Source of the DNA: Locusta migratoria
Lineage: Eukaryota > Arthropoda > Insecta > Orthoptera > Acrididae
Assembly: GCA_026315105.1 (NCBI GenBank)
Contig: CM048744.1
Span: 839,800,094 to 839,864,093, forward strand
Direction: 5' to 3'
DNA: 64,000 bases
Under the pieces are notes generated by a model. That model was given only the letters and a program-made list of their open reading frames with translations, was not told where the DNA came from and did no database searches. The first letter of the stretch is position 1. The number at the start of each line of letters is the position of its first letter. Below, piece after piece: positions 21,226-33,217 of this stretch. The position numbers and the translations under genes are program-made.

Positions 21226-21325
21226 ACGTCATACAATCCGCTGCTGCTTCTGCTCTCGTAAGATAAACAAATACCTGTATATTGTTTGGGCCGAGGCCTC
21301 GTGTTTGGGCGTTAACGTTTGCATA

Positions 21326-21592
21326 ATGACCTACAAATATTGCTTAGTTCCGCACTGTACCAATACATCTGCCAAGACTCCAGAAAAATTGATCTTGCAA
21401 GTACCAAAAAATGAGAAAATACGCAAAAGTGGTTGACACTGGCGCGAAGAGATCCAAATGAAATAGCGAATACTTCATGTGTGTATTTCTGTGAGGATCA
21501 TTTTGATGTAAGTAAACAATATTATTCCGGTAATTTCCAAGAATGCTTAAAATCGAAGCATCTCCCTCTGAAACAAGATATATCGAACATGT
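21326..21592 (+). pseudogene. THAP zinc-finger domain, frameshifted
   Basis: An ATG at 21326 starts MTYKYCLVPHCTNTSAKTPE, with the first Cys pair of the C2CH zinc finger, and VPKN. A missing base in an A run near 21427 shifts the frame; the other frame continues WLTLARRDPNEIAN, then CVYFCEDHFDV with the distal Cys and His. A short tail ends at a stop near 21590. THAP domains bind the ends of P-element and Kolobok-type transposons and occur in host proteins. GATGTAAGT at the end of the finger also looks like a splice donor. An inverted copy of the tail lies at 21965-22092. No catalytic domain was found nearby, so this is a remnant. Confidence 0.75.
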
Positions 21593-21630
21593 AACTTTAA
21601 ATCGATTACGCCACTATTCACGCGTGACTT
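21511..21630 (+). repeat. Inverted repeat, left arm (THAP tail)
   Basis: About 120 bp including GGTAATTTCCAAGAATGCTT and TAAATCGATTACGC, matched in reverse complement at 21965-22092. Confidence 0.75.
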
Positions 21631-21964
21631 ACAGAAAAGTAAAACAATCGCACTCATTTAGTGACTCAGATAATAAATAATGTGTGGTTATCCTCTTAAA
21701 TTACAAAAACACAATTTACTATCGATCACAGAGCTCAGGTAAAAAATTCGTGTCTTCGGTGCTCACTTATGAAAACAAAACCCTCACTATCGGGTCTACA
21801 GATCACTTTTTTAAACACAAAATCTTAATCTACAATGCATATTGCGCTTGTAAACAGACTATCATCTTTAACTCAGCCACCACATAATTACTCATGCCAC
21901 CTACAAACAGGCATGCACACAACACGCCGGAAACAAGACAAGATAATTAATATGTAAACAATCA

Positions 21965-22092
21965 TATTTTATCATCTCTCGCGTCAATGCCCGCGTAATC
22001 GATTAAGAGTTGCACGTTCGATATATATCATTTCAGGATGAGATACTTCGATTGCAAGCATTCTTGGAAATTACCATTATTCCATTGGTAAA
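21965..22092 (-). repeat. Inverted repeat, right arm (THAP tail)
   Basis: Reverse complement of the THAP tail, including AAGCATTCTTGGAAATTACC. The loop between arms is about 330 bp and AT-rich with no recognised gene. Confidence 0.75.
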
Positions 22093-23074
22093 CTAAACTG
22101 TTTAGTATCATTCTCTTCTACTGCAAAGGTGTAAAGTAGTATAATGTGTAGGTTAATGACCTGATGTTTATATTTGCGAAGTAAAACTTCATAATGTTAC
22201 ACACCTACGATTTATGTGTAATTAAAGCCGTTTCCTAATATATTTGGTGAAAGAACAACATGAATATTGTTGCAGCCCACTATAAATGTATAGTACTGAT
22301 TATCTCCAGTAAGTGCAATTTTATCACCATTAGATCTTAGTCAAACAACCGTATTACACATCGACAACGCCCTTCTGGTTACTTTACAACAACTTACCCT
22401 ATCGTAATATACGTATATGGGAGATGTCTTTAATGCGCCGATTTATTTAGCTTTCAAACTTTCGTAATATGCAGGTGTAAATACGATTAAAAGTGTTATT
22501 TACCAAAATATGTGTTTATTGACAGTGTTTCAACGAAAAATATGATGGAATATAAAAGTTTTACTAAGCACAAATAAAACAACGTAAGCCTTTTCTTCTG
22601 CACAGCGCTCCACCAAGCATTTGCAAGTAAATAACGTTTCACCTGTTCACCTGATTAGTGTTTTTTTTTTTTTTTAATTAAAGCATGGGGCTTCGTATGT
22701 GGTCGAGTAAACGTAAATGGATTAGTGTCAAAAGTAGTGACACATTCATATCAAACCAAATCTTGAATATGTAAGGAAAATACTGATATGCATGGCAGAA
22801 AGTTTACACACATCGCAAACATTCACTCACAAAAACAACAAACCAGAAAAGCTCTGTAATTTCGGCGCTATAAATTTATTCCATCGTGTCTCGCTCGCAA
22901 TTTTTACGTGAAAGCGACATGCCTTTGGCTACGCGAAATGTGCGTTGCCAACCTACGAGCGATATGAAAACACCGCCGACAGAACCCGCTGTCCCTGTTC
23001 CAGACTATAGATGTATTGTGTAACTATACACAAGGCATTTTTGCTGTATTTTACAGGTTTTGATGTTTCACTTT
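22093..23074. other. AT-rich stretch inside the R-b bracket
   Basis: No coding frame recognised. A T run of about 16 lies near 22662. 22880-23000 is slightly GC-richer. Confidence 0.45.
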
Positions 23075-23276
23075 GCACCAGTATTGAAGTAGTTAAATAA
23101 AATTACTGCCTTAACTGCGTGCTTTACTGGGTTAAATTTTACTAACTATCCCGGCGGCTTCCTGTGACTATGTCGGCAACAGATGATGAATAGCGAGAAT
23201 CATGAGACGACGCCATTAGCCAATCGCGTAACAGCGCAAATATTTTGTTGTGAAACCTTTGATTTACGAGGCAGTT
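23075..23276 (+). repeat. 202-bp direct repeat R-b, copy 2
   Basis: Partner of 20587-20788 in the same orientation. Confidence 0.9.
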
Positions 23277-23739
23277 ACTTTTACTGACCGGACAACGGTA
23301 CATACAAGAATCATAGAGCAGGAACAGCATTATTTATTTACTTCATGGTCTGTACGATACACTAATCTAATCATTCTATGTGGTCTGAACATCTGGAGAA
23401 AGATTTTCTATCTTGATGTTGCCAACATAATCACTCAAGGCCGCTTGGATAGAAGATAAAATTTCAACCTTTATTGCATAATATGGTGACTTCAGATTAA
23501 GTCTGCTGACATCAACAAATTGGGCACTTTTTCCAATGGCATAGAAATCTCTCGAAATAATCAGCTTTAAAATGTAGGTCCAATTCCAACCTAGTGTCTC
23601 TCCTGGAAAGCCGTGTCAGTATGTATGATTGTGTGAATATCTGCTCTTTTTCTCTTATTGCAAAAATAACAATTGTACACGTAAGTTCATAATTCTTTTC
23701 GATTTCTAGCTCTTATTCTTTATAAGACATTTTTATAAG
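23277..23739. other. Unassigned stretch
   Basis: Nothing recognised. Confidence 0.45.
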
Positions 23740-23743
23740 ACAT

Positions 23744-24207
23744 ATGATAAATGAGACTGAACAGTTCAAATTTCCAGGTGATCAGATAGAGAGTAAGCTG
23801 CCGTGGAAAGCCCATGCTCAAGATCGTGTTCCAAAAGTAAATTCTGCTATATTTACCATTAGAGCAGTATCTAAAATAAGTAATTTTTCAACACGAAAAG
23901 TTGTTTACTACGCTTACTTTCACTCGCTTATAACGTACGGCGTTATTTTTTTGGGGTAACTCAACTGAAAAAGGATATTTTTGGCTCAGAAACGGGCGGT
24001 TCGAGCAATACGTGGTGTAAGTTCACGAACTTCATGTCGACCGCTGGCGACACAATACGTTTTTTCTTTAATGACGTTTGCTGTTAATAATATCAGCTTA
24101 TTCCCACGAGTTAGTGAATACTAGACAGAAATCGAGTGTACATTTGTATCACACCACCTTGACACTAGTGCAGAAAGGTGTGCAGTATTCTGCTGCATGC
24201 ATTTCCT
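23744..24207 (+). mobile_element. LINE reverse-transcriptase C-terminal fragment
   Basis: The frame 23744-23959 reads QFKFPGDQIESKLPWKAHAQ and later RAVSKISNFSTRKVVYYAYF, LITYGVIFLG. This is the thumb and connection region typical of Jockey/CR1-like LINEs. After a frame shift come KRAVRAIRGVSSRTSCRPLA and FSLMTFAVNNIS. No palm motifs and no 3' tail are present. It is cut at about 24208 by the start of another LINE family and differs from every other LINE here. Confidence 0.65.
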
Positions 24208-25268
24208 AAAAGCTACCACCAGCTTTTGACACCGTACCTCACAAACGGCTTTTAATCAAATTGCGTGGTTATGGTATATCGCCTCAAATTTGAGATTGGA
24301 TAGGGGATTTCTTGTCAGAGAGGACACAGTTCGTAGTAATCGATGGTAAGGCATCGGGAGTTCCACAGGGTAGTGTTAATGGTCCGCTGCTATTCCTTAT
24401 TTACATAAACGATTTAGGGGAAAATCTAAGTAGCTCTCTTAGGTTGTTTGCAGATGACGCTGTCATTTACCGTCTAGTAAAATCATCTGAAGATCAAAAC
24501 CAACTGCAGAACGATCTGAATAAGATACCAGTATGGTGTAAAAATTGGCAATTCACTCTAAATAATGAGAAGTGTGAAGTCGTCCACATGAGTACGAAAA
24601 GAAATCCGTTAAACTTTGTTTACAAAATAAATAAATCAAAAGTGTATGCCGTAAACTCCACAAAATACCTAGGAATTACTATTACTTCAGACTTAAACTA
24701 GAAAGAACATGTACATAATGTCGTGGGAAAGGCGAACCAGAGACTGTGTTTTATTGGCAGAACCCTTAAAAGATGCAACAGAACTACAAAAGAAATTGCA
24801 TACACTACGCTTGTTAGTCCTTTTTTGGAGTACTGCTGCTCAGTGTGGGATCCTTATCAGGTGGGTTTGACGGAGGACATCGAAAGAGTCTAAAGAAGGA
24901 CAGCTCGTTCCGTATTGTCACGATACAGGAGAGACACCGTTACGGAAATGATACATGATCTGGGATGGGAATCATTACAACAACGGCGCTTATCGCTGCG
25001 GCGTGGGCTACTTACGAAACTACAATCTCCAACATTCTCCTCCGAATGCGAAAATATATTGTTGACTCCGACTTACATAGGTAGAAATGATCATCAGAAT
25101 AAAATACGAGAAATCACAGCTCGAAAGGAGAGATTCAGGTGTTCTTTCTTCCCGCGCACTATTCGAGAATGGAATGGGAGATAAATAGTATAAAGGTGGT
25201 TCGATGAACACTCTGCCAGTCACTTAAATGTGATTACCAGACTATCCCATGTAGATGTGGATGTACAG
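24208..25268 (+). mobile_element. CR1/Jockey-group LINE, 5'-truncated
   Basis: Starts at FDTVPHKRLLIKLRGYG (palm motif A). The frame 24312-24701 carries GVPQGSVNGPLLFLIYINDL and LFADDAVIYRL, the FADD catalytic motif intact. A stop at 24702 splits it from the thumb; a further stop precedes the C-terminal frame 24915-25184, which ends CSFFPRTIREWNGR. The 3' end is ATGTAGATGTGGATGTA near 25250-25266. This would copy its own RNA into DNA at a nicked target. Same family as 15791-16829 and 58004-60395. Confidence 0.9.
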
Positions 25269-25597
25269 CACGTTGCATTTATCACTATAAGTTTACTTAG
25301 ACGCATGCTCGTGATTGTGAATCAGCCAGTTTATTTTTATATCACACAAAAGTTGTCCTTGTAACACTTGACCACGACAATCATTTTGTCATTACTTGAG
25401 AGGTCGGTTTGTGACGCACACTTTTTTGTAGCGTCAGAACACTTATTTCTTTGCTTCAACATTTCTTTTGAATTATTATTAATTATATTAAAAATATGTC
25501 TCTGCACTATACTTTTCATACACAAAGAAATATAAATGACGAATCTAGCACATGCGGACAGACTTAGCACAATGAAATTCGTAAGTTCATGTAAGCT
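25269..25597. other. Unassigned stretch
   Basis: No supported feature. Confidence 0.45.
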
Positions 25598-25610
25598 GGT
25601 CAGAAAGAAT

Positions 25611-25805
25611 GTTCAAATGTTTATTAAGCTTAAGTGACTTAACTGCGGGGTCATCAGTCCCTTAACATAAAAACTACTTCTGAACTACCTTATACTAAAG
25701 ACGACACACACATCCATGCCAGAGGGTGGGATTCGAACCCCCTACCGTAGCGGCCGTGTAGACTGTGACTGGTGCGCCGCAGACCGTTCGGCCACTGCGA
25801 CCGGC
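25611..25805 (-). mobile_element. SINE type S4
   Basis: Minus-strand copy: B box GGATTCGAACCCC near 25730 and head GTTCGGCCACTGCGACCGGC at the right end. Perfect 13-bp target duplication ggtcagaaagaat at 25598-25610 and 25806-25818, so a young insertion. Confidence 0.92.
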
Positions 25806-25818
25806 GGTCAGAAAGAAT

Positions 25819-26242
25819 TACTGATTTCAGTAATTACTGACAATTCGATTGGGTACATGAAATTTACAGTCAAAGAAGTTTCTATAATTATTTGCGAAAT
25901 CTGTGTATGGTATCATCAGTTGTAAATTAATGTTCAGAATATTGACAACATAACTATGAAAATTTACAACAAAGACTTGAAAAATGATATATGTTGACTT
26001 AAACAGGAGATACAGAGTTTTGTTATCAAATCAGATTGTTTTATTGACACTTGTATTCCCCATTTCATGACAGCTGTATGTAATTTTACGTTCAGTATTT
26101 TCATTTTAAATTTCCGTTTGATTTTTACATGTATGCGTTGAACTGTACTTCACTCTTTTATAAACCTACTAATGCAACTTAGGCACTTTTTATTGTGACG
26201 CTCTTATGGTAATTGCATTTTATAACAGCTGACATATTTCAC
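25819..26242. other. AT-rich stretch, nothing recognised
   Basis: No supported feature. Confidence 0.45.
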
Positions 26243-27142
26243 TAATGGGTCATTCCATGCCAAGTGGTCTAGAGGCTTCCACATGACCCTCATGGATTTT
26301 GATGAAATTTGGTATGAACATTCACACATGTTCTCAATGAACACTGGTAAAGTTTCAGTTTCAAAAATTCAATACTTCCGGAGATACAGTCACTTGTTTA
26401 AGACCATAGCAGAGCTTCCAATAGTGCGTCCTTGAATTTTCAGCAACTTTGAGATGATATATCTCTGGGAGTTTTTGCATGAAAGAAACAAAACTTGGCC
26501 ATCTTATACAACTTTTAGAGCTCTTTAAAGTAAAATATTAAGAACAGGATTTCTGAGCAATTTTCATATAGAAAATTTGGGGCAAAGTTGGCCGAAAAAT
26601 TTGCTGGTTAAAAAAAGTGCCAACTTTAGTTTTTTTATCTCCAGAAGTAATTGTGGGATGTACATGAAACTTTGCACACCATAACTCACCAACACAAGGT
26701 CTTAGAATATAAAGTTTCATTCTCCTATTGCTTCCCATTATTTCACAAATCTAGGGTAAAGTTGATGATTTTTCAAAAAGTGCTAAAAATGGGTATTTTT
26801 ATCAAATTTTTCAAAAAAGTGTTTTCTCCAAACTCCTTTAAACTATGCTCATTAGAAAGAGCATATTCTAAACTATCTAGAAAAGTGGATTTGGTTTTGC
26901 AATGCAAGCATATAAGGCCCTAAAAAGTAGCATAATCCTAGAGGTGCACTGGAAGTTTGAACCCATTTTTCTGGCACTCAAAGTATACCTAAAACCTTTT
27001 ATTATGTCTAATAAATATTTGTTAATGCCTGGGATAAGTGAAATAAGAAGTCCTGGTGAATAGGACGTAGCTAAAGTCCGAATAGAAAAAGAATAAAAAT
27101 AGAAACAATGTTATTTCTTAACTGTCCTCGCCATCCCACAAC

Positions 27143-27154
27143 TCTCTTTCTCTT

Positions 27155-27244
<90 letters not shown>

Positions 27245-27256
27245 AAACACACAAAC

Positions 27257-27291
<35 letters not shown>

Positions 27292-27297
27292 CACACA
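27143..27297. repeat. (CT)n(CA)n compound microsatellite
   Basis: About 70 bp CT followed by about 85 bp CA, in the left arm of the foldback. Long Ser/Leu and Thr/His frames across it are artefacts. Confidence 0.95.
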
Positions 27298-27543
27298 AAA
27301 TTATAATTTAGAATGAATGTAAATTGTAAAATTTATTTGCACAATCATTATCTAATTATTAGTAGCATTTTTAATGAACACCACCAGCTTACTGAAGGAA
27401 AATAAGTATATAAATGAGTTGCTGTGGTTTAACCACTGCTAGATTCATTTCACCTGAGAAAACCAGCATCTCCATCACCATAGGGGCTACGCTCCAGCAT
27501 CAACAGCTATGGGTGAGTTCTTTACACAGGTTCCAAGCCTGAT

Positions 27544-28087
27544 GAATGTCACAGACGAATTTACTGACGGAGCTGGAATAACTGCAATAATGTGGTGTGA
27601 TGGAACCCAGCACTTGTCACTCATTGGTGATCAATACAATGAATCTGCTGGACCATGAGGGTGCATAAAGTTTATTAATGCACCCCTTTGCTCAGTGGAA
27701 GTCTCACAGATATTCCCAATCCACCAAAAAAATTTCTTAGATGCATGCAACATATTGTCCAGGTTGGAGAGCAGACATTAATATGCCTTCTTAGTTCTCT
27801 GACCCATTGTAGCTAGAAAAGATGATCAATCATTTGAAACTCTGCTGGCCTGAATTATTGTTTCATCAATAGGTCAAAAGTGACGATTTTCTCAGTTTGA
27901 GCCAAGTTTAAACCTCACTTCGTGTGACAATTCCCCCCCCCCCCCCCAAAATTTCAACTTTACTGACGAAAACAAATTTGATTTGATTAATGTTTTCAGA
28001 GAAGAAATTAAACAGGTCTAGGTGAGTAAGTTTGAGCACTGAAGCCATCACTGAAATTATGAATGTGAGATATCTGTGCAAACTGTG

Positions 28088-28118
<31 letters not shown>

Positions 28119-28411
28119 TTGATGAGCTCCTTGACAAAAACGTTAACTGTACCTGTGTCATGCCACAAACAAGAACTGATAATGCAGAAACTTAAAGATT
28201 CCACTTTCTCATTTTGATGAAAGTAGATAACAAATGGATGAATTGTTGCTTTCCAGTGGAGCCTTGCACAGCATCCTGAATAATAAAAGAATTATTTTTC
28301 CAAAAAATCCATTAAGGCCTTTAAGGGGCAGTTATTCCAGCTCCAACAGTAAATTTGTCTGTCTGACAATACACCATTCCTCTTGATATTCATCAGAAAA
28401 TTAATGTAGCA
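27544..28411 (+). other. Foldback interior with decayed coding-like stretch
   Basis: From 27500 a plus-strand frame reads VTDEFTDGAGITAIMWCDGT and continues with scattered stops to about 27900; no family recognised. The segment 27550-27583 recurs in reverse complement at 28329-28362. A 15-bp C run (27933-27947) and a TA microsatellite (28092-28118) are present. Confidence 0.45.
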
Positions 28412-28995
28412 TAGGGTAAGGTGGTACAAATTCGATATAGGTACAATTCCGATCAACATAAGTTTTCAGTCTCGTATTGTTGCTAGCACTTGCCTTTGTG
28501 TGGCGTTGCAGTGTAGCAGGTTTCTACAGCTCCTCCTGTCTTTTTCAAGAATACAACACGGTGTGTTAAGGAGATATAAATTTTTTCATGTAAAGATGTA
28601 CTTGGAGCTACTTCGTCGAACTTGCTCTTATAAATGTTCTAGTTTCCACATGCTTGTAAACTAGTTATTTCCGTGCAACGTTTGGTACAGTGAAGTATGC
28701 ACTGGTGCCTGAAGGAAAAAAGTGCTTTTTATGTGGGACAAGTCAGTGATCAAAATTGTACGAGGAAGTGATCATAATCGATACCTAGTGTGGTACATTT
28801 TCTATCGATTTTTCTCAATTCTGTAACCCTTTTTTTGTGTTTCATACCAACATATGTAATTGTCTAATATTTGTGTTACATATTCATTAAACATTCAAGA
28901 ACAAGTGCTATAGTTAAAATTATTTCTTTTCTCAATATGTTTGCAGTTACAATTACATTTACCCGAAATGATTGAAATTGTACCCCCATACCCTA
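28412..28995. mobile_element. Nested MITE candidate with TAGGGTA ends
   Basis: Left end TAGGGTAAGGTGGTACAA and right end TTGTACCCCCATACCCTA are imperfect inverted repeats of about 25 bp. No coding frame between. It lies inside the interior of the large foldback. Confidence 0.55.
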
Positions 28996-29337
28996 TCAAA
29001 AATTGAAATAGGTTAGAGGAAACTAAGCAACCTATGAGTGGCTTCTAATTATACGCAGGACACTTCAATAATTTTATTATCAGGCTTGGGAACCTGTGTA
29101 AAGAAATGCTTATCACGCTTGGGATATCCTGTGGTAAAGGAACCCCACCCCGTGGCTGTTGTTGCCACTGTGGCGATGGGGATGCTGGTTTTCTCAGGTG
29201 AAATGAAACTAGCAGTGGTTAAACCATAGCAACTCATTTATACACTTCTTTTCCATCAGTAAGCTAGTGTTTGTTCATTAAACAGGCTACTAATAATTAG
29301 ATAATGATTATGGAAATAAATTTTATGAATTAAATTC

Positions 29338-29459
<122 letters not shown>

Positions 29460-30366
29460 ATGGGGGGGACAGTTAAGAAATAACATTGTTTCTATTTTTA
29501 TTCTTTTTCTATTCGGACTTTAGCTACGTCCTATTCACCAGGACTTCTTATTTCACTTATCCCAGGCATTAACAAATATTTATTAGACATAATAAAAGGT
29601 TTTAGGTATACTTTGAGTGCCAGAAAAATGGGTTCAAACTTCCAGTGCACCTCTAGGATTATGCTACTTTTTAGGGGCCTTATATGCTTTTATTGCAAAA
29701 CCAAATCCACTTTTCTAGATAGTTTAGAATATGCTCTTTCTAATGAGCATAGTTTAAAGGAGTTTGGAGAAAACACTTTTTTGAAAAATTTGATAAAAAT
29801 AACCCATTTTTAGCACTTTTTTGAAAAAATCATCAACTTTACCCTAGATTTGTGAAATAATGGGAAGCAATAGGAGAATGAAACTTTATATTCTAAGACC
29901 TTGTGTTGGTGAGTTATGGTGTGCAAAGTTTCATGTACATCCCACAATTACTTCTGGAGATAAAAAAACTAAAGTTGGCACTTTTTTTTAACCAGCAAAA
30001 TTTTTCGGCCAACTTTGCCCCAAATTTTTCTATATGAAATTTGCTCAGAAATCCTGTTCTTAATATTTTACTTTAAAGAGCTCTAAAAGTTGTATAAGGT
30101 GGCCAAGTTTTGTTTCTTTCATGCAAATACTCCCAGAGATATATCATCTCAAAGTTGCTGAAAATTCAAGGACGCACTATTGGAAGCTGTGCTATGGTCT
30201 TAAACAAGTGACTGTATCTCCGAAGTATTGCATTTTTGAAACTGAAACTTTACCAGTGTTCATTGAGAACATGTGTGATTGTTCATACCAAATTTCATTA
30301 AAATCCATGAGGGTCATGTGGGAACTCTTCTCGATATTAGACCACTTGGCACGTAATGGCCCTAAT

Positions 30367-30619
30367 TTGTTCTCATTTCCGTATCGTCTTAATGTCCCGA
30401 CCTTCCGTCCTCGCTGTGCCAATTGTCACCGTCATAGTTAATGTGCCTCTATCAGTGAGAGCTGCATGGAATAATATTTCTTAATAGGATTGTCTCCATC
30501 TTCCCTTTAAAAATTTTTAATTGCTTATGAAAGCTTGGTATTTATTATTTTTATTGCTGTTTACATATTTCCTACTCTTACCTTCTTTATAGTGTATACT
30601 AGAGCCACCTGGTAAACGA
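30367..30619. other. Unassigned stretch
   Basis: Nothing recognised. Confidence 0.45.
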
Positions 30620-30942
30620 AAGACTATCCTGTTCTGTGCAAGTCTCTTCATCTGTGCCGGCCGCGGTGGCCGAGGGGATTGAGGCGCTCCAGTCACGGTC
30701 CGCACGGCCACTACGGTCGGGGGTTCGAATCCCCCCCTCGGGCATGGATATTTTTGCCGTCCTTAGTTGTAAGTAGTTCATAAGTAGTTTGTAAGTTTAG
30801 GGACTGATGACCCCGTAGTTAAGTCCCATAGACTCTAAAAACATTTGAACATTTTTTCTTCATCTGTAAGTACGATACGATACGAATCTGCTCTCTGTCT
30901 TCATCTGCGCTTTTTTCCCCTCTAAATTTACGATTCCTTGCT
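30620..30942 (-). mobile_element. RTE-like LINE 3' remnant, SINE-split
   Basis: Minus-strand scraps of the RTE family: TGTGCAAGTCTCTTCATCTG before the SINE and TACGATTCCTTG near 30930, in the same order as in copy A. It is heavily deleted. The SINE at 30656-30856 lies within it and another SINE abuts its far end. Confidence 0.5.
30656..30856 (+). mobile_element. SINE type S1
   Basis: Near-consensus S1: GGTGGCCGAGGGGATTGAGG head, GGGTTCGAATCC B box, full body. Perfect 11-bp target duplication tcttcatctgt (30645-30655, 30857-30867). Confidence 0.93.
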
Positions 30943-31143
30943 GCCGCGGTGGAGTAGCCGAGCGGTCTAAAGCGTCTCGCTGCGGAGCGCTCGGTTGCTC
31001 GCTGTGGAGGTTCGAGTCCTCCCTGGGGTATGGGTGTTTGTGTTTGTCCTTAGGTTAGTTTACCTAGGTTTAAGTAGTTTCTAAGCTACGGACTGATGAC
31101 CACGCAGTTTGGTCCGATAGATTTACAGACATTTGAACATTTT
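30943..31143 (+). mobile_element. SINE type S2
   Basis: Head GGTGGAGTAGCCGAGCGG, B box GAGGTTCGAGTCCTC, body with GTTTGGTCCGATAGATT and terminal ACATTTGAACATTTT. It lies only about 90 bp from the preceding SINE. Confidence 0.9.
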
Positions 31144-31257
31144 GATGATGTTCTTTGTTTTACTATAGTTTAATATTAAGCTTTACCCCTGGTCTGCGTA
31201 CGTAGGCCCGTTTGACTCTTTGTATTTACATTATATTCTTTCTATTTCTACTAACAC

Positions 31258-31262
<5 letters not shown>

Positions 31263-31306
<44 letters not shown>
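31263..31306. repeat. 44-bp poly-T tract
   Basis: Uninterrupted T run. It could be the reversed poly-A tail of a minus-strand retrocopy, but no gene-like sequence was recognised next to it. Confidence 0.9.
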
Positions 31307-31307
<1 letters not shown>

Positions 31308-32165
31308 TAACACCGTACGAACTGATGTTCGTAATCTTGCAGACCTCAATGATAATTGTTTCATAACGCGTTAAAAAAATGAATATCCGTAGCACCGCCT
31401 GTGGCCTGTTTGTTTCCACAGCGTCGTGAATAACACCGTTTAATAACAGGTTAATGACCACGCAGCCACGCTGTGTTTGTAATCATACATGCTTGGATTG
31501 AATGCGCACCGCGCCCAAAACTCTACGTTTCTGTACAGGGAATATGCGTACAACATAAATATTATGTTCCCTTTAAGGGATTTTGAAATAACACCGACGA
31601 AAGCAGCCCAAATCAATTAGGACTAACCTGAAATACTTCAGTGGTTTAGCTTTTGCGCGGTAAACAGCTCTTCCCCAATATCAACACCATGATTATGCCT
31701 GAGCACATTTACAGGAAAATGGTGTGTGTCCCCGTTCATTGCGTCGCTCAACGTCTGGAGGCGTGGCTCGTAATTGGAGCAATATCAGTTTGTTTGTGTG
31801 CTCACGTTTTGTAATATATCCTTCGTCACTTGTATGATTGACAACCCGTGATTAGATTGCCCCCAATGTGTTTCAGTAAAACATCTAATTGCTGTGATGA
31901 CGACGTGTACATCATGGTCAATGTTATTCTGATTTCTCCCAGCTTGATTCGTTTCTGCACATTTTCGTAGTTAAAAAGACAAAATTAATACTGTAATGTT
32001 TTGTCATACTAGTGGAAACCGTAAACAGATGTGAACACAATATATCAGAGTACAAAGTGGATCATCTAAGTATGATCAAAATTTAATTAATAACATGAAA
32101 TAGTAATAATCAAAGGCGTCAGAATAGGCACCATCCAGGGTAACAAAATGGAAACAGAAACCCCT
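31307..32165. other. Unassigned stretch
   Basis: No coding or repeat evidence found on either strand. Confidence 0.45.
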
Positions 32166-32167
32166 GC

Positions 32168-32197
<30 letters not shown>
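32166..32197. repeat. (AAT)n microsatellite
   Basis: About ten AAT units directly before the SINE; further AAT units follow the SINE at 32391-32400. Confidence 0.9.
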
Positions 32198-32198
<1 letters not shown>

Positions 32199-32390
32199 CC
32201 GCGGCGGAGTGGCCAAACGCATTGAGGCGCTATGCTACAGTGCGTGAAGCAGCTCTCCGTCTGGGTTTCAAATCCCCCCTCGGGCATGGATGTTTGTGTC
32301 GTCCTTAGTATAAGGTAGTTCATAAGTTTGCAAGTTTAGAGACTGATGACCCCGCAGTTAAGCCCCTTAAGCTTAAAAAAACATTTGAAC
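32198..32390 (+). mobile_element. SINE type S3
   Basis: Head GCCGCGGCGGAGTGGCCAAA, weak B box GGGTTTCAAATCC, body with GTATAAGGTAGTTCATAAG and CCCCGCAGTTAAG, terminal ACATTTGAAC. AAT repeats on both sides mask any target duplication. Confidence 0.85.
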
Positions 32391-32400
32391 AATAATAATA

Positions 32401-33217
32401 AACAACAAAAGTAACTCAAACGAGAAACGTAACGGGCTAGCCTGCCAGCTCGTTTCAATTATTTGAAACCAAACGAACTTATCTGTCTTGCTCGCTTCAC
32501 CACAAAGTTCTGTTTGACGTTACCGTGTTATCTCGGGGAATGGTATAACTTCTGGTAACTTAGCATCTGGATTAATTCTGCAGCAACCTCTGAATTACGT
32601 AGAATACGAATAGCTAAACTCATTTATTGTGTTCGCTACTGAATTGGAGTTACGAAAAGCAACTTGAGGTAAGCTTCAAACAGAACTTTAATCGCACACT
32701 TTACATAAGACTTGCAACTACAAAAATCACTTCTAACAATTAAATATCACTGTGCTGAGCGGCACAGTGACTGCCTCGAAATCTGAACCAGATCTGTGCT
32801 CCTAAGTACTCTGCAAGTCGCCCTTATATATCATTTCCAACAGTGCTAGCATTGTCGGAATGTTTAAAAACACGCAAATAGTAAATTTACAATCACTTAT
32901 CTTAAGCATAATAACTTGCTGCGATTCAACCTTAAATACGAATTCATCTTATAATAACATTTATACCCTCGTGACTATTTCTAATGTCTGAAAATATACC
33001 TAAATATGAAAAGCAATAATGAACATAACACTTATCCTAATAACGTGAAAAATATTAATAGGAAACTCTTCCTAATACTTATGTGTCTATTATTCACAAG
33101 TATGATTAAGTCTATTCAATACTGACTGCAAAGAACACTGTATCTGCCGAGTTTATCTACACAGTGGATTTGCCTGTTATGACTTCTTTTGTAACTCTGT
33201 GAAAACCTAATCTTAAA
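32401..33217. other. Unassigned stretch
   Basis: AT-rich with no recognised element. Confidence 0.45.

Noticed and set aside
20587..23276. LTR retrotransposon bounded by 202-bp LTRs
   Set aside because: The repeats lack TG...CA ends, and no primer-binding site, polypurine tract, gag or pol sequence was seen between them.
27071..27311. Long open frames of Cys/Val, Thr/His or Arg/Glu repeats
   Set aside because: They are translations of the CT/CA microsatellite on both strands and carry no protein signal; the same holds for 29256-29523.
29038..29237. Overlapping 60-residue frames as a small gene
   Set aside because: They lie at the inner end of the right foldback arm and are mirrored on the opposite arm; no independent coding evidence.
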